Source: Ptychodera flava
Lineage: Eukaryota; Hemichordata; Enteropneusta; Ptychoderidae
DNA length: 64,000 nt
NCBI RefSeq assembly: GCF_041260155.1
Contig: NW_027248373.1
Coordinates: 434,001-498,000 of the forward strand
Reading direction: 5' to 3'
Shown: positions 23,426 through 34,447 of the stretch, piece by piece
Layout of the letters: every line of letters begins with the position of its first letter
How positions within the stretch are numbered: the first letter of the stretch is position 1
The notes under the pieces: generated by a model
Told to the model about the DNA's origin: nothing
Database searches by the model: none
What the model saw: the letters and a program-made list of their open reading frames with translations, nothing else
Translations under genes and position numbers: made by a program

Positions 23426-23558
23426 GGGGTCATTCACGGTTCCGTGTGTTTCGATACATATTGGCCGGCCGCCGCGTGGTATGCATAGAAAAGTCGGCAT
23501 GCATATCACGCGGCGGCCGATACGTATCGAAACAACACGGAACCGTAGGGTCATTTGG
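23426..23558. repeat. Foldback element with GC-rich stem
   Basis: The left arm TTCACGGTTCCGTGTGTTTC...CCGCGTGGTATGCAT pairs with the right arm ATGCATATCACGCGGCGGCC...CACGGAACCGTA, leaving a loop of about 12 bases. A shorter relative with the same GCGGCCGCCGCGTGGTATGC core is at 53990-54063. Confidence 0.8.
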
Positions 23559-24253
23559 AGGGGAGGGGTAAGGGGACCCGGGGATCCAACTATTACAAAC
23601 CGTACCATCGGCGGCGGAGGCCCAAAATTCAGTCAAGGATTTGGTGAATTCATGGGTCGAAACGGTACGTATTCAAGTTTCTAGCCTCCAAAACATTCTG
23701 CGATCCATTCTGAATTTCTGTACCGGTCCGCCACGGATATAGTACACATCCACGATACATGCCGAGGGAGAAATTTAACTTTGGTTTTACGTTTATGCCG
23801 TACTTCGTCGTCAACCGATGTATACCAATCGTGAAATGGAGAAGAAAACATTTATTCCTTTTCACCGATTGCCTTGCCTTTATAAAATAAACTTACCTGT
23901 AGCACTCTCTGTGCTCTCGGATTCGCGTCTCTCGTTGCACGCCGGAAAACTCTGTCAAGGAACAGGAAGTTCAAAGTTCAGGTCTGGCAGCGCCCTCATG
24001 CTCAGAACGTCCTCGTGCGCTTCAAAACAAAGTGCCTATTTAAAATACGCGAATGTTGGCTCCACAATGTGGCTCTTTTACAGAAATCAGAAATCAAACC
24101 TACAAATTATAATGTTTCATCTATGTTCACAGACAAATGTGTAATGTGCGAGTGCGTCTTATTATTTTGTGGATCTTCCCATTAATGTCAAAGGTTAGAG
24201 CCTAATGGGGCGTGGTATATGCTAAACTGAATCGAAATTTGCATACATACGTG

Positions 24254-24261
24254 TATATAAA
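24254..24261 (+). promoter_or_regulatory. TATA box for gene 1
   Basis: TATATAAA lies 62 bp upstream of the ATG at 24316, with a TCAGCATT initiator-like site at 24292. Spacing suits a short 5' leader. Prediction only. Confidence 0.5.
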
Positions 24262-24315
24262 CAGTACAACAACCGCGAAGTTTAAACAACCCTCAGCATT
24301 TCGAAATCATCTACG

Positions 24316-27300
24316 ATGTCTACGCCAAGCACCGAAAATCAAACAGAAGTAACTCCGCAGTCCAGTTTGACTGAGTCATCATCCATTCTTGGTCTCATCC
24401 GGCCAAGACGAGAACTTCTACTGGGTGGAGAGGACGTGGGTCCGGGCACTGACGCCGCAAGACCGTCTACTAGTACTACTGAAGAAGTTACTATCAGCAG
24501 AGAAGAGTTTCAGCGCCTCCTCAAGAACCAAGAAGAAATGCTAAAAAAGCAGCAGTTACTCGAGGAAAAGCTGGCAGAAGAGTCTCGGGCTAGGCGAAAA
24601 ATAAGGCCATCGAGAAAACTTAAGGTATGGACAAGTTAAATTTAGGCAATATTTTGACAAATCGAGGACGTAGGCCCTGTATCCAGGGAGATGTTGGCCA
24701 GTGCTAGTGTATGCGAGCGGCAGCTCGCCAGTGCTCGCAATACAGACGTGATCATAGGGGAAAGAAATCAGTCCCCTGGGGTGGGGAGGGAGTTTTTTGT
24801 GCAACGGTTTACCTCATTTGATTTTATTAATTTTGGCTGATATTTCAAATAAAGTTCAAGTCCAAACCGTCTGACTACCTTCTTTTTACTACAAGTATAT
24901 TTTATTATTTTGACTATCGTATTTCAAATACAGATTTCGACTCCACACCGTCTGACTGCTTTATATATTACCGACAAGTCCTTATCTCCTCTCCAACTTG
25001 TGTATACGCCTCTGTAATGCTCAGAAAACATTGCCAACTTGCTAATCCGCTGTCGGTATCAGCGGATTAAGTGATTGAGTCAACACCACAGCCGTCTCAC
25101 ACACATTACGTGTGGACGGCCGTGGTGTTGACTTAAATAAGCTAATCCGCTGATACGCTCAGTCATTAACAAGTTGGCAATGTTTGCGCAGCAATTAGAG
25201 TGGTATGTGCACTGGTTGAAGAGGAGATAAGGAATTGGAAACACAGTCAGACAGTTTGGAGTCGAAAGCTTTATTTGAAATCTCACAGTCAAAATTAATA
25301 AAATCAAATATTAAAGGTGAACCGTTGCACAAAGAAAACCTCCTCCCAACCCCAGGGGACTTTCATCTGCCCCTGTGACGTGATGTTGAAGTATGTTCCC
25401 ACGCAACGTCGATAATATGTACGTAAAGACGTTGTGTCGTATCACGCCTGTGTTGCGAACAGCATCGGCAAGGCACAGGCGCAGTACGAATTTTTTAAAA
25501 GTCACTTTTCTGTCCAGGCCACTGATGCTGTTGTGGGTTCGAACCTGATTGAAAACTAGCCGTATTTAATGTTGAAACATGCGTTTTATTGAGATTGAAC
25601 GTGCAAATGAAATCGTTCGGATTGCCTATGTGACACACAGCCAATAGCGCACAGTGCACGGCTTTGGCCGCTTAGGTCTACTGTTACGTTTTCACTCGGC
25701 GAATTTTACAGCGTTGTAAAATCACTTGCCTGCATTTAATGTTGAAATATGCATTTTAATTTTTTATTGATAACTGTACTGTAAACGGAAATCATACGGT
25801 AGCATTTGATAGTACATACAGTGATCAGGACCCATAGCTGGGCCGCCGAAATGCCGCTCCGCTGTCTTGCGCACATTGTTTAATCTATGTGCAAGAGTGT
25901 ATCTATTACATTTAATAGGCCTACATTAACAACGAATTGTGCGAAGAATATCTTATGCTCCAAAATGACTACGGAATTTCGGTAATAGTTTTTTTTTGTT
26001 ACCTCACAACAGAGAACCTGTGAACACTGGTTAACATGTTGATTGTATATTTCTTATTCTTTTTCAGAGTGCTATTCATTCCATTTATGATGGACTTATC
26101 GACGCAGACGCTGGTAAAAAGTGGGATACGACCAAACCGTAAGTATACATTTTTACTTATATTTTTTTTTTGCTCTAATGACAATAGAGACGAATACTAA
26201 ACGATTTCAACTACAACTTAAAAACGCAAATGATGAAGGAAGATACTAAAATAGTATCTGGAAAGAATATAATGAATATACAAATTTTACTTTCTTGTGT
26301 TTAATAATAAATTATGTAACTGAGAGCTCTTTGATGAGATAGTTTTCAATATATCAAACATTTTTCAATCTAGCTGTATGTACCGCAAAAGCAGCAAGCA
26401 TAATAAATCAGTAAGAATTTCAAACCTGTGTCATGTACCTCCGGGATAAACATTCCAAACCTTCTATGCTATCATTTTTATTTTCACGGTTCACTTTAAT
26501 TTGTGATGCTTAGCTTAGTTCATTCTGGTTAACTGTTATCTTCCAGATTTGGCCATGCACACAATGTGCAGATAAACAAGGAAATCAAGACAGCTGTCCA
26601 AGGGCAGATGACAGAAGATGACTCTGTTATTCATGGTGAGTTTCATTGATGTAGTGCACGCTTGCATTATTTCCTTTTCTTACCAACAGTTTGTGCTGAT
26701 GGTTTGACTAACGACAATCACACACTTTTTTGATCGGTTGGTGCTTTCTTCTCTTTCACTTAATGATTATAATTTGTCCCTACCTTGAAAGTAATTATCT
26801 CCTTTCTCTTCTTTATTACAGTTGCAACGAAAACTTATTTTATGACGAAACGGCGCGAAAGCAAACGGCAGCAAAAGGGAACTGTGGCATCGTTTAAGAA
26901 AAAACAAGCCCGCAGACAAAGAAACAACAGGTAATTTGTGTACATGCAGGTGGCAAAAACCTGTTATTAAAGGTTCTACTCAAGCTAAGATTTGTTTGAC
27001 AATACCCCAAAAACATATACTGCTGAAAACGCTAAATATGTGATATCGACCATGTTTATTTTGTTTTCATTGATTATATTTGTAAACATTGACATCAGAT
27101 AATAAGACTGCACAGTTTCTTTATTCTGCAAAATATCTTTTGCTTCTTACTTGTTCAGTCGAGTCACACGTGGCTAAATTGAAAAAATATAGCTTAACGT
27201 CCCATAATCTCTAGGGCCATTGTTTGACAAGTAATACCCATGTCTATGTGTGACCATATAAGGAATGCATTGAATTCGTATTGTAAAGATATAATGATTC

Positions 27301-27762
27301 TGCTTATTTATTGATACAACCTGAATGTATGTTGTATGGCATATAATAGATCGATCATAACCTGTCAAAACATTTAAGAGCTTCTATTTTTACCCTTGCA
27401 GAAACTAACAAGGCGCCGTGACATGCTTCAATCCTCATCGTCAATTAGTCAACAGGAAAAACATTACATAACCATGCTGCTGAAAACTACAGATTATATC
27501 TCCAGTGAAGAGACAGACTCAGGCTCCTGCGAATCTTCCTCTGACGACGAATTTAATATTGCTCCAAATAGAAAGAAAGTTCCTTTGCAGGCGGCCACTC
27601 CCTTGGAGAGCCACCAGAATTGACAAAGTTTTTGAGATTTTAGATGCAAAACACGAAAAAAAGTTAAAAAAAATGGGGGGGAAGTACATTCACACAAGAA
27701 GAGATGGGGCGCATTCTCTGCGTGCTGCCCCTGACGACGCTCTTGATTGGGCGATTCAATGA
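24316..27762 (+). CDS. Gene 1: five-exon gene for a basic coiled-coil protein with a conserved-looking WR...LD tail; function unknown
   Basis: Exons read by frame and splice sites: 24316-24624, 26068-26138, 26547-26635, 26822-26930 and 27413-27762, all with GT donors and AG acceptors that keep frame (the last acceptor is ACAAG, 12 bases after a GCAG that would give an immediate stop). The protein of about 305 residues has an acidic, Ser/Thr-rich N-terminus, a coiled coil (EEFQRLLKNQEEMLKKQQLL, about residues 63-90), then KKWDTTKPFGHAHNVQINKE, then a strongly basic stretch (TKRRESKRQQKG, KKKQARRQRNNRRRD) and a Ser/Asp-rich segment (TDSGSCESSSDDE). The tail PLPWRATRIDKVFEILDA...DDALDWAIQ lies one frame over from the preceding part (change near 27590), so there is either a 1-base indel, a sequence error or an unrecognised small intron. 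Similar basic proteins ending in a WR...LD...WA block occur in many invertebrates (from memory, unverified). Probably nuclear and nucleic-acid binding. No function is claimed. Confidence 0.65.
24769..25363. repeat. Long foldback element in intron 1 of gene 1
   Basis: The left end AGTCCCCTGGGGTGGGGAGG pairs with the right end CCCCAGGGGACT. Long stretches also pair inside: GTGCAACGGTTTACC / GGTGAACCGTTGCAC, ATTTGATTTTATTAATTTTG / its complement near 25290, and AACATTGCCAACTTG / CAAGTTGGCAATGTT. The centre is near 25068-25120 (CAACACCACAGCCGT / ACGGCCGTGGTGTTG). About 595 bp, no coding capacity. Confidence 0.85.
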
Positions 27763-27827
27763 TATTTATTTATTTTCAATATATGCTTAGTCACTTTTTT
27801 GTACTGAACATGATTTTTATGTAATAG

Positions 27828-27833
27828 AATAAA
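27828..27833 (+). terminator. Polyadenylation signal of gene 1
   Basis: AATAAA lies 66 bases after the stop codon of gene 1 in AT-rich sequence, followed by T-rich stretches. It supports gene 1 ending before the 120-bp array. Confidence 0.6.
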
Positions 27834-28013
27834 TGTTTTCAAATTGCATATTTTTGTATTGGTTTTGCTTTATCAAAGTATGTGTGCAGTTGGTAGTAAA
27901 AGTGTGTTTTAATTAGTGGTTTTGATTGTTGTCATTCAGCAGGTTAGATTAAGTACGTTATGTTTGAGGGATGTTGTATGTGTTGCATTAACATTTGTGT
28001 GAACCAAATTTAA

Positions 28014-29430
28014 AATTGATGAAAACTACCTGCTTTAGAGGGGGAGCTGTATGTGTTGCTTTATTTCACATTTGTCCTGGCCGAATTTCAGCGGCTTATG
28101 GCCACCTTTGCCCATATTTCCCTCCTGGGGTGTAATTGATGAAAATTACCTGCTTTAGAGGGGGAGCTGTATGTGTTGCTTTATTTCACATTTGTCCCGG
28201 CCGAATTTCAGCGCCTTATGGCCACCTTTGCCCATATTTCCCTCCTGGGGTGTAATTGATGAAAATTACCTGCTTTAGAGGGGAGCTGTATGTGTTGCTT
28301 TATTTCACATTTGTCCCGGCCGAATTTCAGCGGCTTATGGCCACCTTTGCCCATATTTCCCTCCTGGGGTGTAATTGATGAAAATTACCTGCTTTAGAGG
28401 GGGAGCTGTATGTGTTGCTTTATTTCACATTTGTCCCGGCTGAATTTCAGCGGCTTATGGCCACCTTTGCCCAAATTTCCCTCCTGGGGTGTAATTGATG
28501 AAAATTACCTGCTTTAGAGGGGGAGCTGTATGTGTTGCTTTATTTCACATTTGTCCCGGCCGAATTTCAGCGGCTTATGGCCACCTTTGCCCATATTTCC
28601 GTTCTTTGGTGTAATTGATGAAAACTACCTGCTTTAGACGGGGCGCTGTATGTGTTGCTTTATTTCACATGTGTCCCGGCCGAATTTCAGTGGCTTATGG
28701 CCACCTTTGCCCATATTTCCCTCCTGGGGTGTAATTGATGAAAACTACCTGCTTTAGACGGGGCGCTGTATGTGTTGCTTTATTTCACATGTGTCCCGGC
28801 CGAATTTCAGCGGCTTATGGCCACCTTTGCCCATATTTCCCTCCTGGGGTGTAATTGATGAAAACTACCTGCTTTAGAGGGGGTGCTGTATGTGTTGCTT
28901 TATTTCACATTTGTCCCGGCCGAATTTCAGCGGCTTATGGCCACCTTTGCCCATATTTCCCTCCTGGGGTGTAATTGATGAAAACTACCTGCTTTAGAGG
29001 GGCGCTGTATGTGTTGCTTTATTTCACATTTGTCCCGGCCGAATTTTAGCGGCTTATGGCCACCTTTGCCCATATTTCCCTCCTGGGGTGTAATTGATGA
29101 AAACTACCTGCTTTAGAGGGGGTGCTGTATGTGTTGCTTTATTTCACATTTGTCCCGGCCGAATTTCAGCGGCTTATGGCCACCTTTGCCCATATTTCCC
29201 TCCTGGGGTGTAATTGATGAAAATTACCTGCTTTAGAGGGGGAGCTGTATGTGTTGCTTTATTTCACATGTGTCCCGGCCGAATTTCAGCGGCTTATGGC
29301 CACCTTTGCCCATATTTCCGTTCTTTGGTGTAATTGATGAAAACTACCTGCTTTAGACGGGGCGCTGTATGCGTAGCTTTATTTCACGTTTGTGCGGGCG
29401 TAATATCAGCCGTATATGGTCACCTTGCCC
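28014..29430. repeat. 120-bp tandem array, about 12 units, between genes 1 and 2
   Basis: The unit runs from AATTGATGAAAAYTACCTGC through GTATGTGTTGCTTTATTTC and CCCGGCCGAATTTCAG to CATATTTCCCTCCTGGGG. The period is 119-120 bp, e.g. GAAAATTACCTGC at 28141 and 28261. Variant pairs (GACGGGGCGC, CCGTTCTTTGG) recur, showing block duplication. The last unit is worn. There is no open frame through the array. Confidence 0.95.
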
Positions 29431-29527
29431 TATGTGTTTATTGTTTGAAGATATGTCCCTTTGCTTAGAGGGAAATGTAATTAGATATATGTACATATAA
29501 AGCCTTGGTAAAGCAGTGAATTATCAG

Positions 29528-32500
29528 AGAAAACATAGATATTTACATATACTGTGACACTGATATCAAATGCGGGAATTTGTCAACTGTGTCATCCCTG
29601 TCAAAGCTCTGTGTCAGGCGCATATGTGAACAAAGATTTAGGAAGTATGATGTGGTCAAACTTGGAAATTTGACTACCTTTGACAGGTACTTTACCTACC
29701 CGTTCAAATCAGCTTTTTGGTAGAGTGTTAGATAATATTTATCATGTGCTACCTTTTGGGTGGCCTTTTGGAAAAGCCAAATTCGCTTTAAGTGGCCTGA
29801 TTTTGCACGAAAAGAATGGAAACAGTTGCTGAAGTTGCAATTCTGCTTATATAATAATGCTTATATTTTATTGTTCATTTCCTCCAGAGATTTTTTCGCA
29901 TCCATGCAGGACATAATGAATCCTGACAAGTTCGTCAAAGCCATGAACAATCAAACACAGATGGGCTTGATCTGCAGTTTACGCAAGCATGAGCTGTTCG
30001 AATATGTACAGCGCAAAGTTGCTGCATATTATCGAACATCCTTGGAAAGGAATGAACCGACAACCCCGAGAATAAGCACTGCAGTGGTGGGTTTTAATAA
30101 ATCAAAGAAGGTCTTTGTCTTATCTAATACTGTAAGTTTCCATTTATTAACATGATGCATAATATATGATATGCACATATGCTGGAAGACCAGACCTATT
30201 GCAGGTGCTTCTGGTCCTCAACCCATGTGCTACTGCATTGAAAGTACTTCCAAAGTCTCAATCGTTACAATTTTGCTAATAAATTTAAGTCCTCTACACA
30301 GTCTGCAAGTTAGTCCTCTACACAGTCTGCAAGTTAATTTTCTAAACTATTTGTCTGTGCCTGTAAAATAGTCATAAGACATTCAAAGTCTCATGACTTG
30401 GTCTGGATCATGTATCTCAAACCTTCAAGTCTACAAAGTTGCTTTATTAGCTGATTGATCTTACACTGACATTCACACAATAAGAAAGGTGAGAACTGTA
30501 TGTCTCACTGATGCAGAATTGTGTTAGAATTCATTCTCATATATATAATTATTGTGATTTGCTGTGTGTATTATTCATGTCACATTGTTATTATCAACAC
30601 TTCACAATATAAATGAAGCCATGTCAAAAGAGATTATTTAAAGTACATGTAATCCCTGAGGACTACAATTTAGTAGGACATTGTATAAATTTAATGCCAT
30701 TGCTCTTTAATTAATTCTACTTTCACCAAAGTTACCCTCTGTAATTGTACCTAAAATTCCACCTGTATTTCTCCCTAGCTGCAGTTCTCTGAAAATGGAC
30801 TATTGCTTGCAGATCCACCTTGTATTTTGACTGATGAAGTCAAATATTTAATTCCAAGTATTCCTCTGCCTCTTTGTCAGGCAGAGGAACCCCTCAAGGA
30901 CCTGTTGGCATTAATGGAGGTATTTACAATATCATTATTTTGAAACTTGCTGCAACTTTTTTTCCACCAAATTTCTGAATTTGCATTGACAATTTTTTAA
31001 GGGCTTGTATCTTTAACATCCCCCCCCCCCCATTTTCATTTAGCATGTCAGTAAAAACTTTTCTCTTCTTCTCCTCAAAACATATTTCAATATTCACTTC
31101 TTAGAGTATTACACTGATCATCTAAGAATATTAAATGCAAATTGCTTTACTTCTAGTATGGACCAGAATCTACTTCTCAATGACATTAATGCATTTTACA
31201 TATGTGAAGGCTGAGTACCCAAGCTTAATACTGTACATTTCAACCTGTTTTATGGTGTACACCAAGAAACTAAAGTTTGCATTCAGGACAATATTTTGAA
31301 AAAATAATCAAGAGTTTCAACTACTGTTCCTTTAAAATCTACTCAGTGCTTGTAATTATCAGACTGGAATATACATATTTTATAAATTCAAGTGAGGTTT
31401 CCAATTTAAGAAAAATACTTTTGACATTGTTTTGGTTATGTTTCCTATGTGGTTATCGCATCACAAACATCAAAGACTATTATGAAGTTTTTGTAGTCAC
31501 ACTTAACTTTACTTCGGCTGCGCTCACTAAAATCAGTTAGGGGGTTTGAAAATTTTTGGGTTATCAGAAAGAGGGACTTGGAAGTAACTTTTGAAGTCCC
31601 CCTTTCTGATACCCCAAAATTTTTGTTTGTTTTGCCTAAAAGGGGTATCTGAAAAATGTTTTGTTCCCATTTTATGATTACAAGGTTAAAGTTTGATGGG
31701 TAATTCTATGACAATTTAATAACATTTAAATGTCATCCAATTGTTCTTATAATACTAATACTCAGACAAGATACTGAAGCATTTTGTTGCATTTCATTAC
31801 TTTTGACATCCAAAAAAAAAATTCTCCAGCCACCCCAGTAAAAGTCAAGTTTTGGGGTTCGATGATCTGCAAGCTGTGTTATCCATTGAACTTCATGCCT
31901 GATGCACGTGCCTCTATTGATTATGAGGGTACGTACCGTTAATTTGTGACTATGCAGGGATGTTAACTTATATTGGCCATTGTTCTGAAAAGTGCACCGC
32001 ATTATAAAGGGATAATCACTATGGTGATATCACCATAATTCTAATTAAAATCAGAGCACTGTGTTGTTTTTATTAGTATAAATTTGTAACTACTTTCCTC
32101 TTTTACCCTCAACAGGGCATGTTTATGCATAACTTTATGTCTGCAGTTGGCATTCTAGCAGGAGGACTGATGTCCCTGCATTATTTGCGCATTGTTGAAG
32201 CTTTTGGAAGTTGTCCTGTAATTTTTGCATTTTCTAAAGATGTCGACACTGGAAAGACAACAAGTTTGAAGGTACTGTGTAATCTTTTCGGGGTTGCAGA
32301 CAGCTTTCATTCCAGTATCACGGAGGCAGTCCTGAAGCGAATACTCAGCCAGAGTACACTTCCATGTGTTGTTGACGATGTTGATTCTGTCCGTGGAATT
32401 GAGAAATTGGCCGTGCGATACTTCAATGGAGGAGCTCAAACTGATTCTAATGGTACATACAGTCCTGTTACCACCTTTCTTTGCTCAGCAAACTTTGTGC

Positions 32501-34415
32501 TCGGAGAAAATGCCAGGTAAGTATTTAATTAGAATCAGTATATTATACCACATATGGCTTCATAAAGATAAGTGAAATAATTTTTCTGGAACAATAACTT
32601 AATGCTACATACATCATGTGTTGGAAGAATTTTTATTGATTCATCATCATGAATTTTTTGCATATGAGGTGTTTTGAAAAATCTAGTCATTGAGAACAAG
32701 TCATCGTTGATGACACAGTCCCCACTTGTAATGGGTACTTTGATTACAGGTCGTCAGAGAGGATAGAGTCCTCTTCATTAGGTCTGTGATAAAAATACTT
32801 TTGAATAAATTCGCTTGATACATGTCTGAGCTGTAGTTCAGGACATGAAAGAATCGTAATAAAATGGCCACATGGCGGCCTAATTGGATCGTATCACAGA
32901 ACAAATCTATGTGCATATGTATGACAGACATCCAGCTCTATGGGTTTGCTCAGAATTAGATATATGCATAATTAATGAGGTACAGTATGAAGCATCATAA
33001 GGTCTCCATATATGAAGGGTGTAGCACTTGTGGTTACTGAGTTATGGACAAATATGTATATTTGAGGTCAAAGGTCACCGAGGTCACATGACATTTTGTC
33101 AAAAAAATTGTAGTGCTAAGTTATCCCTATATACCAAAAATCAGACCTCTAGCTCTATTGGCTCGCTCAAAATTAGACATGCGCATAATTGATGAGGTAC
33201 AATATGTGGCGTCATAAGGTGTCCCGTCATACCATATATGAAGGGTGTACCACTTGTGGTTCCTGAGTTATGGACAAATATGTATATTTGAGGTCAAAGG
33301 TCACCAAGGTCACGTGACATTTTGTCAAAAAATTGTAGTGTTAAGTTATCCCTATATACCGAAAATCAGACCTCCAGCTCTATTTGCTTGCTCAAAATTA
33401 GATATGCACATAAATGAGGTACAATATGTGGCGTCATAAGGTGTCCCATCATACCAAATATGAAGGGTGTAGCACTTATTGTTACTGAGTTATGCACAAA
33501 TATGTATATTTGAGGTCAAAGGTCACCGAGGTCACGTGACATTTTGTCAAAAAAATTTTATTGCTAAGTTATCCATATATACAAAAAATCAGACCTCTAG
33601 CTCTATTGGCTCACTCAAAATTAGATATGCACATAATTAATGAGGTACAATATGTGGTGTCATAGGGTGTCCCATCATACCATATATGAAAGGTTTAGGA
33701 CTTGTGGTTACTGAGTTATGGACAAATATGTATATTCGAGGTCAAAGGTCACCAAGGTCACGTGACATTTTGTCAAAGTTTCTGAGATATCTGCGTGAAC
33801 GGATGGACTCATGGATGGACTCACGGACGGACATGACCCAATCTAAAAGCCCCCTTGACTTTATCTTTGGGGACTAAAAACTGTGTAACTGCATCTTTTT
33901 GCAATATGAATACGATGAGAAACTAAATTTTTATTTTTCTTGGCCTTATACATGGGAGTCTATGGACTGCCTTATACATGGGAGTCTATGGACTGCCTTA
34001 TACATGGGAGTCTATGGACTGCCTTATACATGGGAGTCTATGGACTGCCTTATACATGGGAGTCTATGGACAGCCTTATACATGGGAGTCTATGGACTGC
34101 CTTATACATGGGAGTCTATGGACTGCCTTATACATGGGAGTCTATGGACTTCCTTATACATGGGAGTCTATGGACTGCCTTATACATGGGAGTCTATGGA
34201 CTGCCTTATACATGGAAGTCTATGGACTGCCTTATACATGGGAGTCTATGGAGGTGAAAACTAAAAAGTCCTCTAACACGGCCAATTTTATCGCATTGTG
34301 AAACAAATCGATGTGCATCTGTATGAGGTAGGGTACTATCCTTGTACCAAGTTTGAACGAAATCGCTCCAGGCGTCTCTGAGATATCTGCGTGAACGGAC
34401 GGACGCACGGACGGA

Positions 34416-34447
<32 letters not shown>

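Noticed and set aside
25500-25560. tRNA gene, from a GGTTCGAACC word near 25534
   Set aside because: No matching A box, acceptor stem or anticodon arm could be folded around it.
33899-34301. Three overlapping forward genes over the 26-bp minisatellite
   Set aside because: All three frames read the same repeat; the period is not a multiple of 3.
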